The notes beneath the pieces are model-generated. The model made no database searches. It was not told the origin of the DNA and saw only the letters and a list, made by a program, of their open reading frames with translations. From contig JBBQZU010000010.1 of assembly GCA_038207425.1 (NCBI GenBank), positions 42,759 through 106,758 on the forward strand: DNA of 64,000 nucleotides, given 5' to 3'. Below, in pieces: positions 7,613 through 15,318 of this stretch (its first letter is position 1; the number at the start of each line of letters is the position of its first letter). The stretch comes from JBBQZU01 sp038207425. GTDB taxonomy: Bacteria; Bacteroidota; Bacteroidia; Flavobacteriales_D; Cryomorphaceae. The position numbers were made by a program, and so were the translations under genes.

Positions 7613-8977
7613 ATGACAGTAGCAGCCCATCAGGCACAAGTTGATGCCTTTATGGATTTAGTGAGGGCCAAAAACCCTAACGAGCCTGAATTTCTTCAGG
7701 CGGTAGAAGAAGTTGCTGAGGCGATCATTCCATTCCTGGAATCGAACCCGAAGTACAAGCACGCCAAGATTTTGGAGCGGGTAGTGGAGCCGGAGCGCAC
7801 CATTATATTTCGTGTGCCGTGGCTTGACGATGCAGGGCAAATTCAGGTAAACCGCGGATACCGCGTTGAGTTCAACTCAGCCATCGGGCCATACAAAGGC
7901 GGGCTGCGTTTTCACCCATCGGTAAATTTGGGAATACTGAAATTCCTCGGCTTTGAGCAGATATTCAAAAATAGCCTTACTTCATTGCCCATGGGTGGTG
8001 GTAAAGGAGGTTCTGATTTTGACCCAAAAGGCAAGAGCGATAATGAAGTGATGAAGTTTTGCCAAAGCTTTATGACTGAGCTTTTCCGCCATATCGGTGC
8101 TGATACCGACGTACCTGCCGGCGATATAGGTGTAGGAGGTCGTGAAATTGGTTACATGTTTGGCCAGTACAAACGCCTTAAGAACGAGTTTACAGGAGTG
8201 CTTACCGGCAAAGGCCGCAACTGGGGTGGCTCGCTGATACGCCCTGAAGCTACAGGCTACGGCTGCGTATACTTCGCGCAAGAAATGCTCAAAACACAGA
8301 ATGATAATTTCAAAGGTAAAACGGTGGCCATATCAGGCTCCGGTAACGTAGCGCAGTACGCTGCCGAGAAGGTAATGGAGCTGGGCGGAAAGGTTGTTAC
8401 TGCATCTGACTCATCAGGATTTGTTTATGCTAAGAATGGCTTTACCAAAGAATCATTTGATTTCCTTATGGAAGTGAAGAATGTGAAGCGTGGACGCATT
8501 GAAGAAGTTGCAACAAAATATAAGGACATAGAATTTCACGCAGGTAAGAACGCATGGAATGTTCCGGGACCTGTTGATATTGCACTTCCATGTGCCACAC
8601 AGAATGAACTCAATGGCGATGATGCTAAAAAACTTGTTGCCAACGGCACTAAGCTTGTAGCCGAAGGTGCCAATATGCCATCAACACCCGAAGCAATACA
8701 CTACTTCCAGAGCAAAGGAGTGATGTTTGCGCCGGGCAAAGCCAGCAATGCAGGCGGTGTAGCTACTTCAGGTCTTGAAATGTCGCAAAACAGTATGCGC
8801 CTTTCGTGGACGCGTGAAGAAGTAGATGCGAAGCTGCATGAAATCATGGTGAACATTCACTCGGCCTGCGTGAAGTATGGCAAAGAAAGTGATGGCAAAG
8901 TAAACTATGTAAAAGGAGCCAATATTGCGGGCTTTATGAAAGTAGCCGATGCCATGATTGATCAGGGTATCGTGTAA
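7613..8977 (+). CDS. gdhA: NADP-type glutamate dehydrogenase
   Basis: Reductive amination of 2-oxoglutarate to glutamate (nitrogen assimilation), a cytoplasmic hexamer. From ATG 7613 the protein has 454 residues, normal for the 450-residue hexameric class. Substrate-binding GPYKGGLRFHPSV, catalytic-lysine loop LPMGGGKGGSDFDPKG, the Rossmann motif SGSGNVAQYAAEK and NAGGVATSGLEMSQN are all present. The longer in-frame start at 7574 is rejected on promoter position. A strong terminator follows at 9006. Single-gene transcription unit. Confidence 0.97.
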   Translation: MTVAAHQAQVDAFMDLVRAKNPNEPEFLQAVEEVAEAIIPFLESNPKYKHAKILERVVEPERTIIFRVPWLDDAGQIQVNRGYRVEFNSAIGPYKGGLRFHPSVNLGILKFLGFEQIFKNSLTSLPMGGGKGGSDFDPKGKSDNEVMKFCQSFMTELFRHIGADTDVPAGDIGVGGREIGYMFGQYKRLKNEFTGVLTGKGRNWGGSLIRPEATGYGCVYFAQEMLKTQNDNFKGKTVAISGSGNVAQYAAEKVMELGGKVVTASDSSGFVYAKNGFTKESFDFLMEVKNVKRGRIEEVATKYKDIEFHAGKNAWNVPGPVDIALPCATQNELNGDDAKKLVANGTKLVAEGANMPSTPEAIHYFQSKGVMFAPGKASNAGGVATSGLEMSQNSMRLSWTREEVDAKLHEIMVNIHSACVKYGKESDGKVNYVKGANIAGFMKVADAMIDQGIV

Positions 8978-9005
8978 GTCCAATTTTTTTTTCAAAACGG
9001 AAAAA

Positions 9006-9036
9006 CCCCGTGCACACCTGTGGCACGGGGTTTTTT
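9006..9036. terminator. Bidirectional rho-independent terminator
   Basis: An 8-bp perfect GC-rich stem (CCCCGTGC at 9006-9013 with GCACGGGG at 9023-9030), a 9-base loop and a run of six T; A residues precede the stem, so it also works on the minus strand. It separates the convergent gdhA and HhH-barrel genes. Confidence 0.9.
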
Positions 9037-9061
9037 ACTCTATAAATCAGCACATGAAATT

Positions 9062-11167
9062 TCAAAACTTAAACCTTATCTGCACCTTCACTTCAGTTCG
9101 GGTAGGGCCTTCGCTTTCGTCCATGCCTGAGCCTACTGTCTTGCGATCGCTGTAGAAGAATTGCGCCCAACGCAGCCACAGATCAACTCTCTTGCCTATA
9201 TCATACTTTACCAAAGCATAAGCCCTTGAGCCGCGCCCGCTGTAGGCAGGTATGGAGAAGAAGTAAAGTACATCGTTTTCAAACGCCCAGATTCGGGAGT
9301 CGTACGTGTCGGTTTGAAACAGGGCATATCGCGCCGAGAGCGTCATAGGTATTTTGCTGAAAGCGTATGATATATCCTGAAATACTACATATCCTCGTGA
9401 TAGTGGTTCTGCACCCCTCTGAAATCCGGAGAGCTCCACCCGCGACTGCAATTTTATTTTTCGGTCGGGCCGGTATATGAAGTTAAACCTGAAATTCTCC
9501 CTCGGGTTTTCTACCAGGAAGCGGATGCCTTCATCTACTTCGCGCACGTTTATTTGTTTAATCCTGTACCTGTAGCGAAAGTACATGCTCGTGCGGCTGT
9601 TGGGTTGGAATTCGGTTTGCACAAAAAAATCGCTCCCTGACGAAGGGGCATCGGTTTGATACCTGAGCCAGGGAAATTTAAACTGATCGTAAAAAGCATT
9701 TACCCTCCATCTTTTAAATGGCTTAAATTCTATGCCTAGGTATACTCCTGATTCATTTTCGGCGGTAGAGCCTTCGCCAAAAGCAATAGAAGCAATTGGC
9801 TGAAAGTCGCGGCTGTAGTAGCGTTGGGTAACATTAAAACTCAACCTTGGGTTCATGATGATATTGAGCCCGTTAAGTGTAGCCATGCCTCCATTTGCAC
9901 TTCTGGAAGTTTCGCCAAAGAAGAAAAAATTGCGAAGCCGGTATGTGTAGTCTATACCCATGGTGGTATTGTAAGAACCCACAAACCTGAACTGACTGTA
10001 TGTTTGGCTATTCATACTGAGCCTGCCATCGAGCTGCATGTGCACTGCTGTAATACCTATTTGCAAATTTTCTTTCCTATAGGTAAGGTTGCCACCAAAA
10101 TGCTGCTGGAAAATGGCCTTTTTATTGGCTATTTCCCTGGGGGTTCGGTGAAAACCATTTTCCTGAAAAGCGCTTATTACGGTTTCGCTTTCAAAGGTAT
10201 CAAGAGTGTCTGAAGGCATTTGGTTTACCAGTGCACCATCTATTCTTTTGCCTGAGTAGAAGGCAGTGAAAAACAGGTTTCGGTCGCCAATGGTAACCCC
10301 GCCGCCTCGAAGAAACAGGAATTCATTGATAGATGTATAATTTCTCAAACCTCCTCCGAGCTGTGCAGTACTCATGGTAAATGCACTTTTGCGGTTGAAA
10401 CCGAACCCCGACCAGAAGGTGAGCCCCTGCCCGAATTGGGCCTGAAAGTCACCGATGGCGATGCTTTTAAACTTTCCTAAATCTTTTAAGAATATATGGG
10501 CTGAATAAAAATCGTAGCCATAGGGCTGGGTACCTCGAAAAAATTCTTCACCGGCGTCCTTGTCGGCTGTAAATCCAAAGCTTATTCGGTCGCCATAGCG
10601 GTATCGGTAGCGCATGAAGAGCCTATCGGGTGAGCCGATGTAGCGGGCGTTAGGATTTTCGGCAAGCCGCTCTTCGGTGGCTTCTGTATATCCGAGTTGC
10701 TCTTCGAGAATTCGCTGCCAACGGGCTACCACTTCATTCTTTCCATATTTACGGAGTCTTTCAAAGGTTATTTTCTCCCTTTCTTCGAGGGCTCGTACCA
10801 CTACAAATGGTGCAATAAGATCGGCAGTTTCGTAAGACCAGCCCGGCACCTGTGGCAGTTCATACACCGAGAGCAAGTCGCCGTAGTTGCGGCGGTATAG
10901 TATCAATTGTCCTATTTGGTAATTATTTAGCAGGCCCAAGGAGTACAGGTCGTCAATGGTAGCCTTGTTGAGATTCAGCGGAAAGTCTATGTATATAGCC
11001 AGTTGCTCAAAAAGGGTGGAGTAGTCGAATTCTTCATTTTCAATATTTTCGGCTATTTGCTCGATGCGTTGCTCAATTATGCTCTGTCGGTTAAGGTTAG
11101 GAGCATCTTGAGCGAAATGCACAAGCCATAGCAGCGTAGCAGCGATAAGCAATGCTGCCTTTTTCAT
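9062..11167 (-). CDS. Exported helix-hairpin-helix domain protein with outer-membrane-barrel-like body
   Basis: A 701-residue exported protein: signal peptide about 1-19, a helix-hairpin-helix region at about 62-124 (NLNKATIDDLYSLGLLN then LLSVYELPQV, two ComEA-like HhH motifs), then some 550 residues of alternating aromatic/polar strands ending in KVQIRFKF, as expected for an outer-membrane beta-barrel. Proteins of this build occur in Bacteroidota as 'helix-hairpin-helix domain-containing protein'; no function is established that I know of. Its start overlaps the stop of the upstream PorV/PorQ-like gene by 4 bases (ATGA), so the two are translationally coupled. DNA binding at the cell surface is conceivable but unproven. 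Confidence 0.8.
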   Translation of the reverse strand: MKKAALLIAATLLWLVHFAQDAPNLNRQSIIEQRIEQIAENIENEEFDYSTLFEQLAIYIDFPLNLNKATIDDLYSLGLLNNYQIGQLILYRRNYGDLLSVYELPQVPGWSYETADLIAPFVVVRALEEREKITFERLRKYGKNEVVARWQRILEEQLGYTEATEERLAENPNARYIGSPDRLFMRYRYRYGDRISFGFTADKDAGEEFFRGTQPYGYDFYSAHIFLKDLGKFKSIAIGDFQAQFGQGLTFWSGFGFNRKSAFTMSTAQLGGGLRNYTSINEFLFLRGGGVTIGDRNLFFTAFYSGKRIDGALVNQMPSDTLDTFESETVISAFQENGFHRTPREIANKKAIFQQHFGGNLTYRKENLQIGITAVHMQLDGRLSMNSQTYSQFRFVGSYNTTMGIDYTYRLRNFFFFGETSRSANGGMATLNGLNIIMNPRLSFNVTQRYYSRDFQPIASIAFGEGSTAENESGVYLGIEFKPFKRWRVNAFYDQFKFPWLRYQTDAPSSGSDFFVQTEFQPNSRTSMYFRYRYRIKQINVREVDEGIRFLVENPRENFRFNFIYRPDRKIKLQSRVELSGFQRGAEPLSRGYVVFQDISYAFSKIPMTLSARYALFQTDTYDSRIWAFENDVLYFFSIPAYSGRGSRAYALVKYDIGKRVDLWLRWAQFFYSDRKTVGSGMDESEGPTRTEVKVQIRFKF

Positions 11168-11982
11168 TTTTTGCCGGGAGTGTAGGTGAGCGATGCCTGC
11201 GGAGCATATCCAAGCAGGCTGTGGTAAGATGCAGCGAGGTCGAACCGAAAAGAATCGAAAGCCAGGCCAATACCAAAACTCAGAAGGTTTGGTTGGTTAG
11301 AAGCACCCACGCGCAGATAAAGAATGTCAGCAGGCTTGTACTCTATACCTCCCCGAAAAAGGGCTTTTTGGTCAATGTCTTTTTCAGTTTCGAGCGCCAC
11401 AAGTAAGTCATCGCTTATTTGGTAAGCCATACCGAGGCGCAGTATTGTGGGCAGGCGCTCGTCGTTAAAGTCATTGAGTTTTGCTTTCAGCGGGTTGTAC
11501 ACATGGGCTGCCACCACCACTTTTTGAGAAACGTCCATGCGCACCCCAAGTTCAGCAGTGATATTACTTGTGCTCCCATAATTATCAGCATTGATGCGTG
11601 TAGTTTGGTAATTGAGCTGTACCGATGCTGAGAGTGTTTTGGCCAGTTTCATTGCGTAAGCTATACCCGTTTTGCTTTCGCGGTACACTGAGAAACCGAA
11701 GCCGCTGTAGCTCACGCCTATGGCCCCATTTCCAAGTGGCATGGCAGCAGCCAGGCCAGAGTAGTTAAACTCCTTCAGCAGAAAGCGGTTTTCATAAAAT
11801 GCACCTGCTGCAACGCCATCAATGTATGCCAGCCCGGCCTGATTGTGGTACATACTCCACACATCGGTAAATGAAAGGGCGGCATTTGCCATGCCCGCGG
11901 GGCGAGCGCCTGCCGGATCGTTTTCGTTATTGGCCAAAACGGTTACCGGCAACAGAATAAAAAGGAGTAGATATGATCTCAA
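11164..11982 (-). CDS. PorV/PorQ-like outer-membrane protein
   Basis: A 272-residue protein with a signal peptide (to about residue 17) and a beta-barrel body of short amphipathic strands. The N-terminal motif GARPAGMANAALSFTDVWSMYHNQAGLAY is the hallmark of the PorV/PorQ (FadL-like) family, of which PorV carries T9SS cargo to the attachment complex. It is shorter than PorV (about 380), so a role as a paralogue serving the neighbouring exported HhH protein is more likely than canonical PorV. First gene of a two-gene unit with the downstream HhH-barrel gene (4-base overlap). Confidence 0.78.
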   Translation of the reverse strand: MRSYLLLFILLPVTVLANNENDPAGARPAGMANAALSFTDVWSMYHNQAGLAYIDGVAAGAFYENRFLLKEFNYSGLAAAMPLGNGAIGVSYSGFGFSVYRESKTGIAYAMKLAKTLSASVQLNYQTTRINADNYGSTSNITAELGVRMDVSQKVVVAAHVYNPLKAKLNDFNDERLPTILRLGMAYQISDDLLVALETEKDIDQKALFRGGIEYKPADILYLRVGASNQPNLLSFGIGLAFDSFRFDLAASYHSLLGYAPQASLTYTPGKK

Positions 11983-12064
11983 CCAGCACGCTATTTGACC
12001 GCAAATTACAAATCATTGCTGAAAATTAATGTTATCTCTGGGTTAAGTTCATTTTCAGCGGGCT

Positions 12065-12099
12065 TTTGGAAGTCAGGCTCACAGATGCTTTTATCTTTG
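12065..12099 (+). promoter_or_regulatory. menB: Promoter of menB
   Basis: TATCTTTG at 12092-12099 is a perfect TAnnTTTG box; TTTG at 12065-12068 lies 23 bases further upstream, slightly longer than the usual spacer. The leader to ATG 12206 would be about 100 bases. Confidence 0.5.
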
Positions 12100-12205
12100 C
12101 GGCATTACGCCTTTTTTTGTCGGTCCATTTCCTTTCGGGAAATGACATTACAAGCAGAACCATTTGGCGAAAGCCCGAGTTAATAAGCAAAGAACCCCGC
12201 ATACC

Positions 12206-13048
12206 ATGACTACACCATCCTGGACCACCGTAAAGCAGTACGAAGACATTACCTACAAAAAATGCAATGGCGTAGCCCGAATTGCCTTCAACCGGCCCGA
12301 GGTGCGCAATGCCTTCAGGCCAAAAACAGTAGCTGAGCTTTTTGAAGCATTTCTCAATGCCCGTGAAGACACTTCTATAGGAGTGGTATTGCTAAGCGGT
12401 GAGGGGCCTTCGCCCAAAGACGGTATCTGGGCTTTTTGCAGCGGGGGCGACCAGCGTGCCCGCGGCCATCAGGGCTACGTAGACGATGATGGTATGCCGC
12501 GCCTGAACATACTCGAAGTGCAGCGCCTCATGCGCTTTATGCCAAAAGTGATAATAGCCGTGGTGCCCGGCTGGGCCGTAGGCGGTGGGCACAGCCTGCA
12601 CGTGGTATGCGACCTTACACTTGCCAGCGATGAGCACGCCATTTTTAAGCAAACCGATGCCGATGTAACAAGTTTCGACGGAGGCTACGGGTCAGCTTAT
12701 CTGGCAAAAATGGTTGGGCAGAAACGCGCCCGCGAAATTTTCTTTCTGGGTCGCAATTACTCAGCCCGCGAAGCCTTTGAAATGGGTATGGTTAATGCAG
12801 CCGTGCCACATACTGAGCTTGAAGATACTGCTTACCAATGGGCACAGGAAATACTGGCCAAAAGCCCTACATCCATAAAAATGCTCAAGTTTGCCCTTAA
12901 CCTTACCGATGATGGTATGGTGGGGCAGCAGGTATTTGCCGGTGAAGCTACCCGCCTTGCTTATATGACCGACGAAGCCAAGGAAGGCCGCAATGCATTT
13001 CTCGAAAAGCGCAAGCCTGATTTTAAGGATATTAAGTGGATACCGTAA
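12206..13048 (+). CDS. menB: 1,4-dihydroxy-2-naphthoyl-CoA synthase
   Basis: Dieckmann-type ring closure of o-succinylbenzoyl-CoA in menaquinone synthesis, cytoplasmic crotonase-fold hexamer. 280 residues from ATG 12206. Diagnostic motifs: RPEVRNAFRPKTV, CSGGDQRARG, GWAVGGGHSLHVVCD and TSFDGGYGSAYLAKMVGQ (the MenB-specific loop). The 14-residue upstream in-frame extension from 12164 is not conserved and is rejected. No other men gene is in the window. Confidence 0.95.
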   Translation: MTTPSWTTVKQYEDITYKKCNGVARIAFNRPEVRNAFRPKTVAELFEAFLNAREDTSIGVVLLSGEGPSPKDGIWAFCSGGDQRARGHQGYVDDDGMPRLNILEVQRLMRFMPKVIIAVVPGWAVGGGHSLHVVCDLTLASDEHAIFKQTDADVTSFDGGYGSAYLAKMVGQKRAREIFFLGRNYSAREAFEMGMVNAAVPHTELEDTAYQWAQEILAKSPTSIKMLKFALNLTDDGMVGQQVFAGEATRLAYMTDEAKEGRNAFLEKRKPDFKDIKWIP

Positions 13049-13170
13049 CGGGGTAGGATATTTCTTTGTAGTGGTTCGCCATCTGCTGCATAATTCTTAT
13101 CGGATACTCCAAAATCTTCATTCCTCTGCCAGTCGGGGTAACCGTCAATGTAAAATAATCCCTAGGCTAA
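13049..13170. other. Intergenic stretch after menB
   Basis: Together with the repeat and decayed sequences up to 13787 this makes about 740 bases without an intact gene. The first 120 bases show no convincing ORF or terminator; the recognisable content begins with the dispersed repeat at 13171. Confidence 0.5.
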
Positions 13171-13380
13171 TATTACCCCAATATTAAATTTTGCTCTTCT
13201 ACCACCCTGATAGGAATCCAAGCCCAAGTGTGTGTGCGTGTGTGTGTGGGTAAGTAACTAACAACCAATAATTAAAAACCGAAGTTCCGCCGGAGTGGTT
13301 GGATGGAATTTCTTCATTTTCTGTATTTTCGGGGAAATTTTGATTTGGCTAAGATGGAATTCAGGTGGATATTGCTGCGA
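13171..13380 (+). repeat. Dispersed repeat, copy A (second copy at 63800-64000)
   Basis: This segment is repeated in direct orientation at 63800-64000. The 71 bases 13307-13377 are identical to 63927-63997; upstream of that the two copies stay alignable with small gaps back to the shared ATTACCCCAATATTA. Both carry a GT microsatellite (13228-13249 here), then AATAATTAAAAACC, then the identical block. The identical block contains a promoter-like pair (TTGG at 13299, 21 bases, TATTTTCG at 13324-13331) and an ATG at 13354 that opens an 11-codon frame (MEFRWILLRVE). Whether this is a mobile repeat, a structured RNA or a shared 5' region of a gene family is not clear. Confidence 0.85.
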
Positions 13381-13419
13381 GTAGAGTAACACCAATTATC
13401 AACCAATCTATTTATCCGC

Positions 13420-13746
13420 GTGAAACTGCTACGATACACCCTTCTGTCTTTAATCCGTGCTGCCACTACTTCCGCTGGAAATGCACAATTGTTCACCCCA
13501 TCCGGATAGGTGAATTCGAATAACGGGGGCAATAATACAGACATTGGCATGAATAATCCCGCTGCCAGATTGAACATAGGGGCAGGTGGTACTACCGGCT
13601 TGCTTTTGCCGAATGCCATTGGCTCTATAGAAAGTCAATTAGGTAATCCACCACCGCCAGCAATTCCAGTTAATACACAGTATGGCATGAGACTTACTTT
13701 TTGGGCTCAACCCGGATATGCCTTGCCTGGTGACGCCAAACCATGA
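13420..13746 (+). pseudogene. Broken exported-protein gene fragment downstream of repeat A
   Basis: A GTG at 13420 begins KLLRYTLLSLIRAATTSAG, which looks like a worn signal peptide, followed by NAQLFTPSG, an in-frame TAG at 13507-13509, and then an open frame to 13746 rich in Asn, Gly and Pro (NNTDIGMNNPAARLNIGAGG). The latter wording resembles the N-terminal part of Bacteroidota surface or tail-fibre-like proteins ('GIGTNNPAAKL'). The rest of the gene is missing, and the IS3-type OrfA remnant begins 41 bases further on. The same frame can be followed back to ATG 13354 in the repeat, interrupted by TAA. Identity of the original protein is unknown. Confidence 0.5.
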
Positions 13747-13787
13747 GCATAAGTCGGCACAACTTATACCCGTGAAGTTCTCCTTCA

Positions 13788-14216
13788 TTACTTCGATGGC
13801 TTGGTATTGTACTTTTTTCTTATCGGGATATCGAACTCTTTTTCAGCAAGATCTACCATCGTAGAAAAGGCTATATCTTTCAATTCAGCTGTTTGTAATT
13901 GCTTTTCCAGCTCTTCAATCCTTTTCTTCAATTGAAGTGTCTCGAACCTATCGCAACCCACTTCTGTTTTTTTCTTTCGCTTGGGCATACTTTCAAAGTT
14001 AGTATGTTTCACATATTTATCTTCCATACCAAGCTTGCGCATCCACGTATTTATTTTGCCATTTTCAGCCGGATAGCCTGTGTAGCGGCCATAGACTGAT
14101 TGCTTGGTCTCACTTCCAGATAAATAGTCTTCGATGGTAAGCCTTTTCTCGGCATCTGAAAAATACAGTCTGTTGTTGCGCCATTGTCCTAAACTGGGTT
14201 TACTTTCTTTACTCAT
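13788..14216 (-). mobile_element. Lone IS3-family transposase OrfA (insertion sequence remnant)
   Basis: 142 residues: an N-terminal helix-turn-helix region, a basic stretch PKRKKK, a leucine-zipper-like coiled coil (LQLKKRIEELEKQLQTAELK) and the ending EKEFDIPIRKKYNTKPS, which is the typical tail of Bacteroidota IS3-group OrfA proteins. OrfA normally overlaps OrfB, the DDE integrase. Downstream on the minus strand (below 13788) no OrfB frame is present, so the element cannot transpose by itself. Terminal inverted repeats were not identified. A weak 6-bp hairpin (14218-14235) sits just upstream of the start. Confidence 0.75.
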
Positions 14217-14430
14217 TTTACACTTTTTGGTGTAAACTTATTTCAGGACAAGTCAGGCTTGCGTCCGTTACTTTGCTTGTTGCAACTAGCAAAGCCGATG
14301 AGAAAGAAATGATCATCAAATTGATAATTACAATTCTATCAGATAATTAGCATTTAAAATTACAATTCAAAAAACAGAGGATGGCTCTACACCAATCCAA
14401 CTTCAAGCACACTGAGCAACGGAGTGTATG

Positions 14431-14459
14431 TAATAAAAACCACCTGCGGGGAGCAGGTG
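14431..14459 (-). terminator. Rho-independent terminator of the purK-purE-membrane gene unit
   Basis: A perfect 7-bp stem (CACCTGC at 14441-14447 pairing with GCAGGTG at 14453-14459) and a 5-base loop; on the minus strand it is followed by a T-rich run (14440-14431). It lies 45 bases past the last minus-strand gene. The remaining 14217-14430 sequence holds nothing I can identify. Confidence 0.75.
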
Positions 14460-14503
14460 AGTACAGAGAAGTTGCTGGTGGGGAGGTAAGAATTCATTCC
14501 ATA

Positions 14504-14758
14504 CTAAGCTGGTTTACTGTGAGATTGCATCCGCTTTCTGAAGAAGTTGCTTGCATCGTATCCGAGTAAACCTATCAAATACAAAAATGGCGCGCTGTGC
14601 ATCACTAGGTCAAACCAGTCCATCACTTGCATACCCATTCCTCCGCCAAGCAGCCAGCGCCATTTTCCGATAAGGTGAGGTTCGGGAAAGAAAGGTGCCA
14701 GACCCAGGCTTAGGCTGGCGAGTATTGCCAAAGTGTATAGTTGTTTGCGGGAGCTCAT
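14504..14758 (-). CDS. Small two-helix membrane protein, conserved hypothetical
   Basis: 84 residues from ATG 14758, with two hydrophobic helices (LYTLAILASLSLGLAPFF and HSAPFLYLIGLLGYD) joined by a Trp/Gly-rich loop (GKWRWLLGGGMGMQVMDWFD). Similar short proteins are common in Bacteroidota next to varied genes and have no known function. A longer in-frame start at 14815 adds 19 basic residues and is less likely. It is the last gene of a unit after purE and is followed by a terminator. Confidence 0.65.
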   Translation of the reverse strand: MSSRKQLYTLAILASLSLGLAPFFPEPHLIGKWRWLLGGGMGMQVMDWFDLVMHSAPFLYLIGLLGYDASNFFRKRMQSHSKPA

Positions 14759-14835
14759 GCGGCGTTTGTTGAGCTGCAAAAGTAATTTTGAAGCAGGGCT
14801 TCTATTGTAATTCAAATCACCAACGAAATTACCGC

Positions 14836-15318
14836 TTAGAGCGAAGCAGCATCGCGAAGTACTTTCTCCTTCAGCGCATTTTTATAATCGCTGATGCGGC
14901 GACGCAGCGACTGATCGCTGGTGGCAATGATTTGTGCAGCCAAAATACCAGCATTTTTTGCTCCGTTCAGCGCTACTGTAGCAACGGGTACGCCTCCGGG
15001 CATTTGCAATATGCTCAGCACGGAGTCCCAACCATCAATGCTGTTTGAGCTTTTCACGGGCACACCAATTACAGGCAGCGGTGTAATGCTGGCAGTCATG
15101 CCCGGCAGGTGAGCCGCCCCGCCCGCTCCGGCAATGATTACTTTCAGCCCGCGCTCCTCAGCGGTTTTGGCGTACTCATACATGCGCTCGGGTGTGCGGT
15201 GGGCCGATACGATGGTAATTTCGTATGGCACGTTCAGTTCTTTCAGTGCATCAGCAGCTTCTTGCATTACCGGCAGGTCGCTTTTGCTACCCATGATGAT
15301 TCCTACTATGGCATTCAT
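14836..15318 (-). CDS. purE: N5-carboxyaminoimidazole ribonucleotide mutase
   Basis: Converts N5-CAIR to CAIR in purine synthesis. 160 residues, the class I PurE length, with GSKSDLPVMQEA at the N-terminus, the SAHRTPERM active-site motif and AGGAAHLPGMTAS. Its start overlaps the stop of purK by 4 bases, so the pair acts as a coupled two-step unit. Confidence 0.97.
   Translation of the reverse strand: MNAIVGIIMGSKSDLPVMQEAADALKELNVPYEITIVSAHRTPERMYEYAKTAEERGLKVIIAGAGGAAHLPGMTASITPLPVIGVPVKSSNSIDGWDSVLSILQMPGGVPVATVALNGAKNAGILAAQIIATSDQSLRRRISDYKNALKEKVLRDAASL

Noticed and set aside
12164..12205. Longer start of menB
   Set aside because: The 14 extra residues are not conserved and the family N-terminus begins at ATG 12206.
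13314..13638. Minus-strand frames in the repeat and downstream region
   Set aside because: They resemble no protein family and are mirror readings of the repeat and of the plus-strand remnant.
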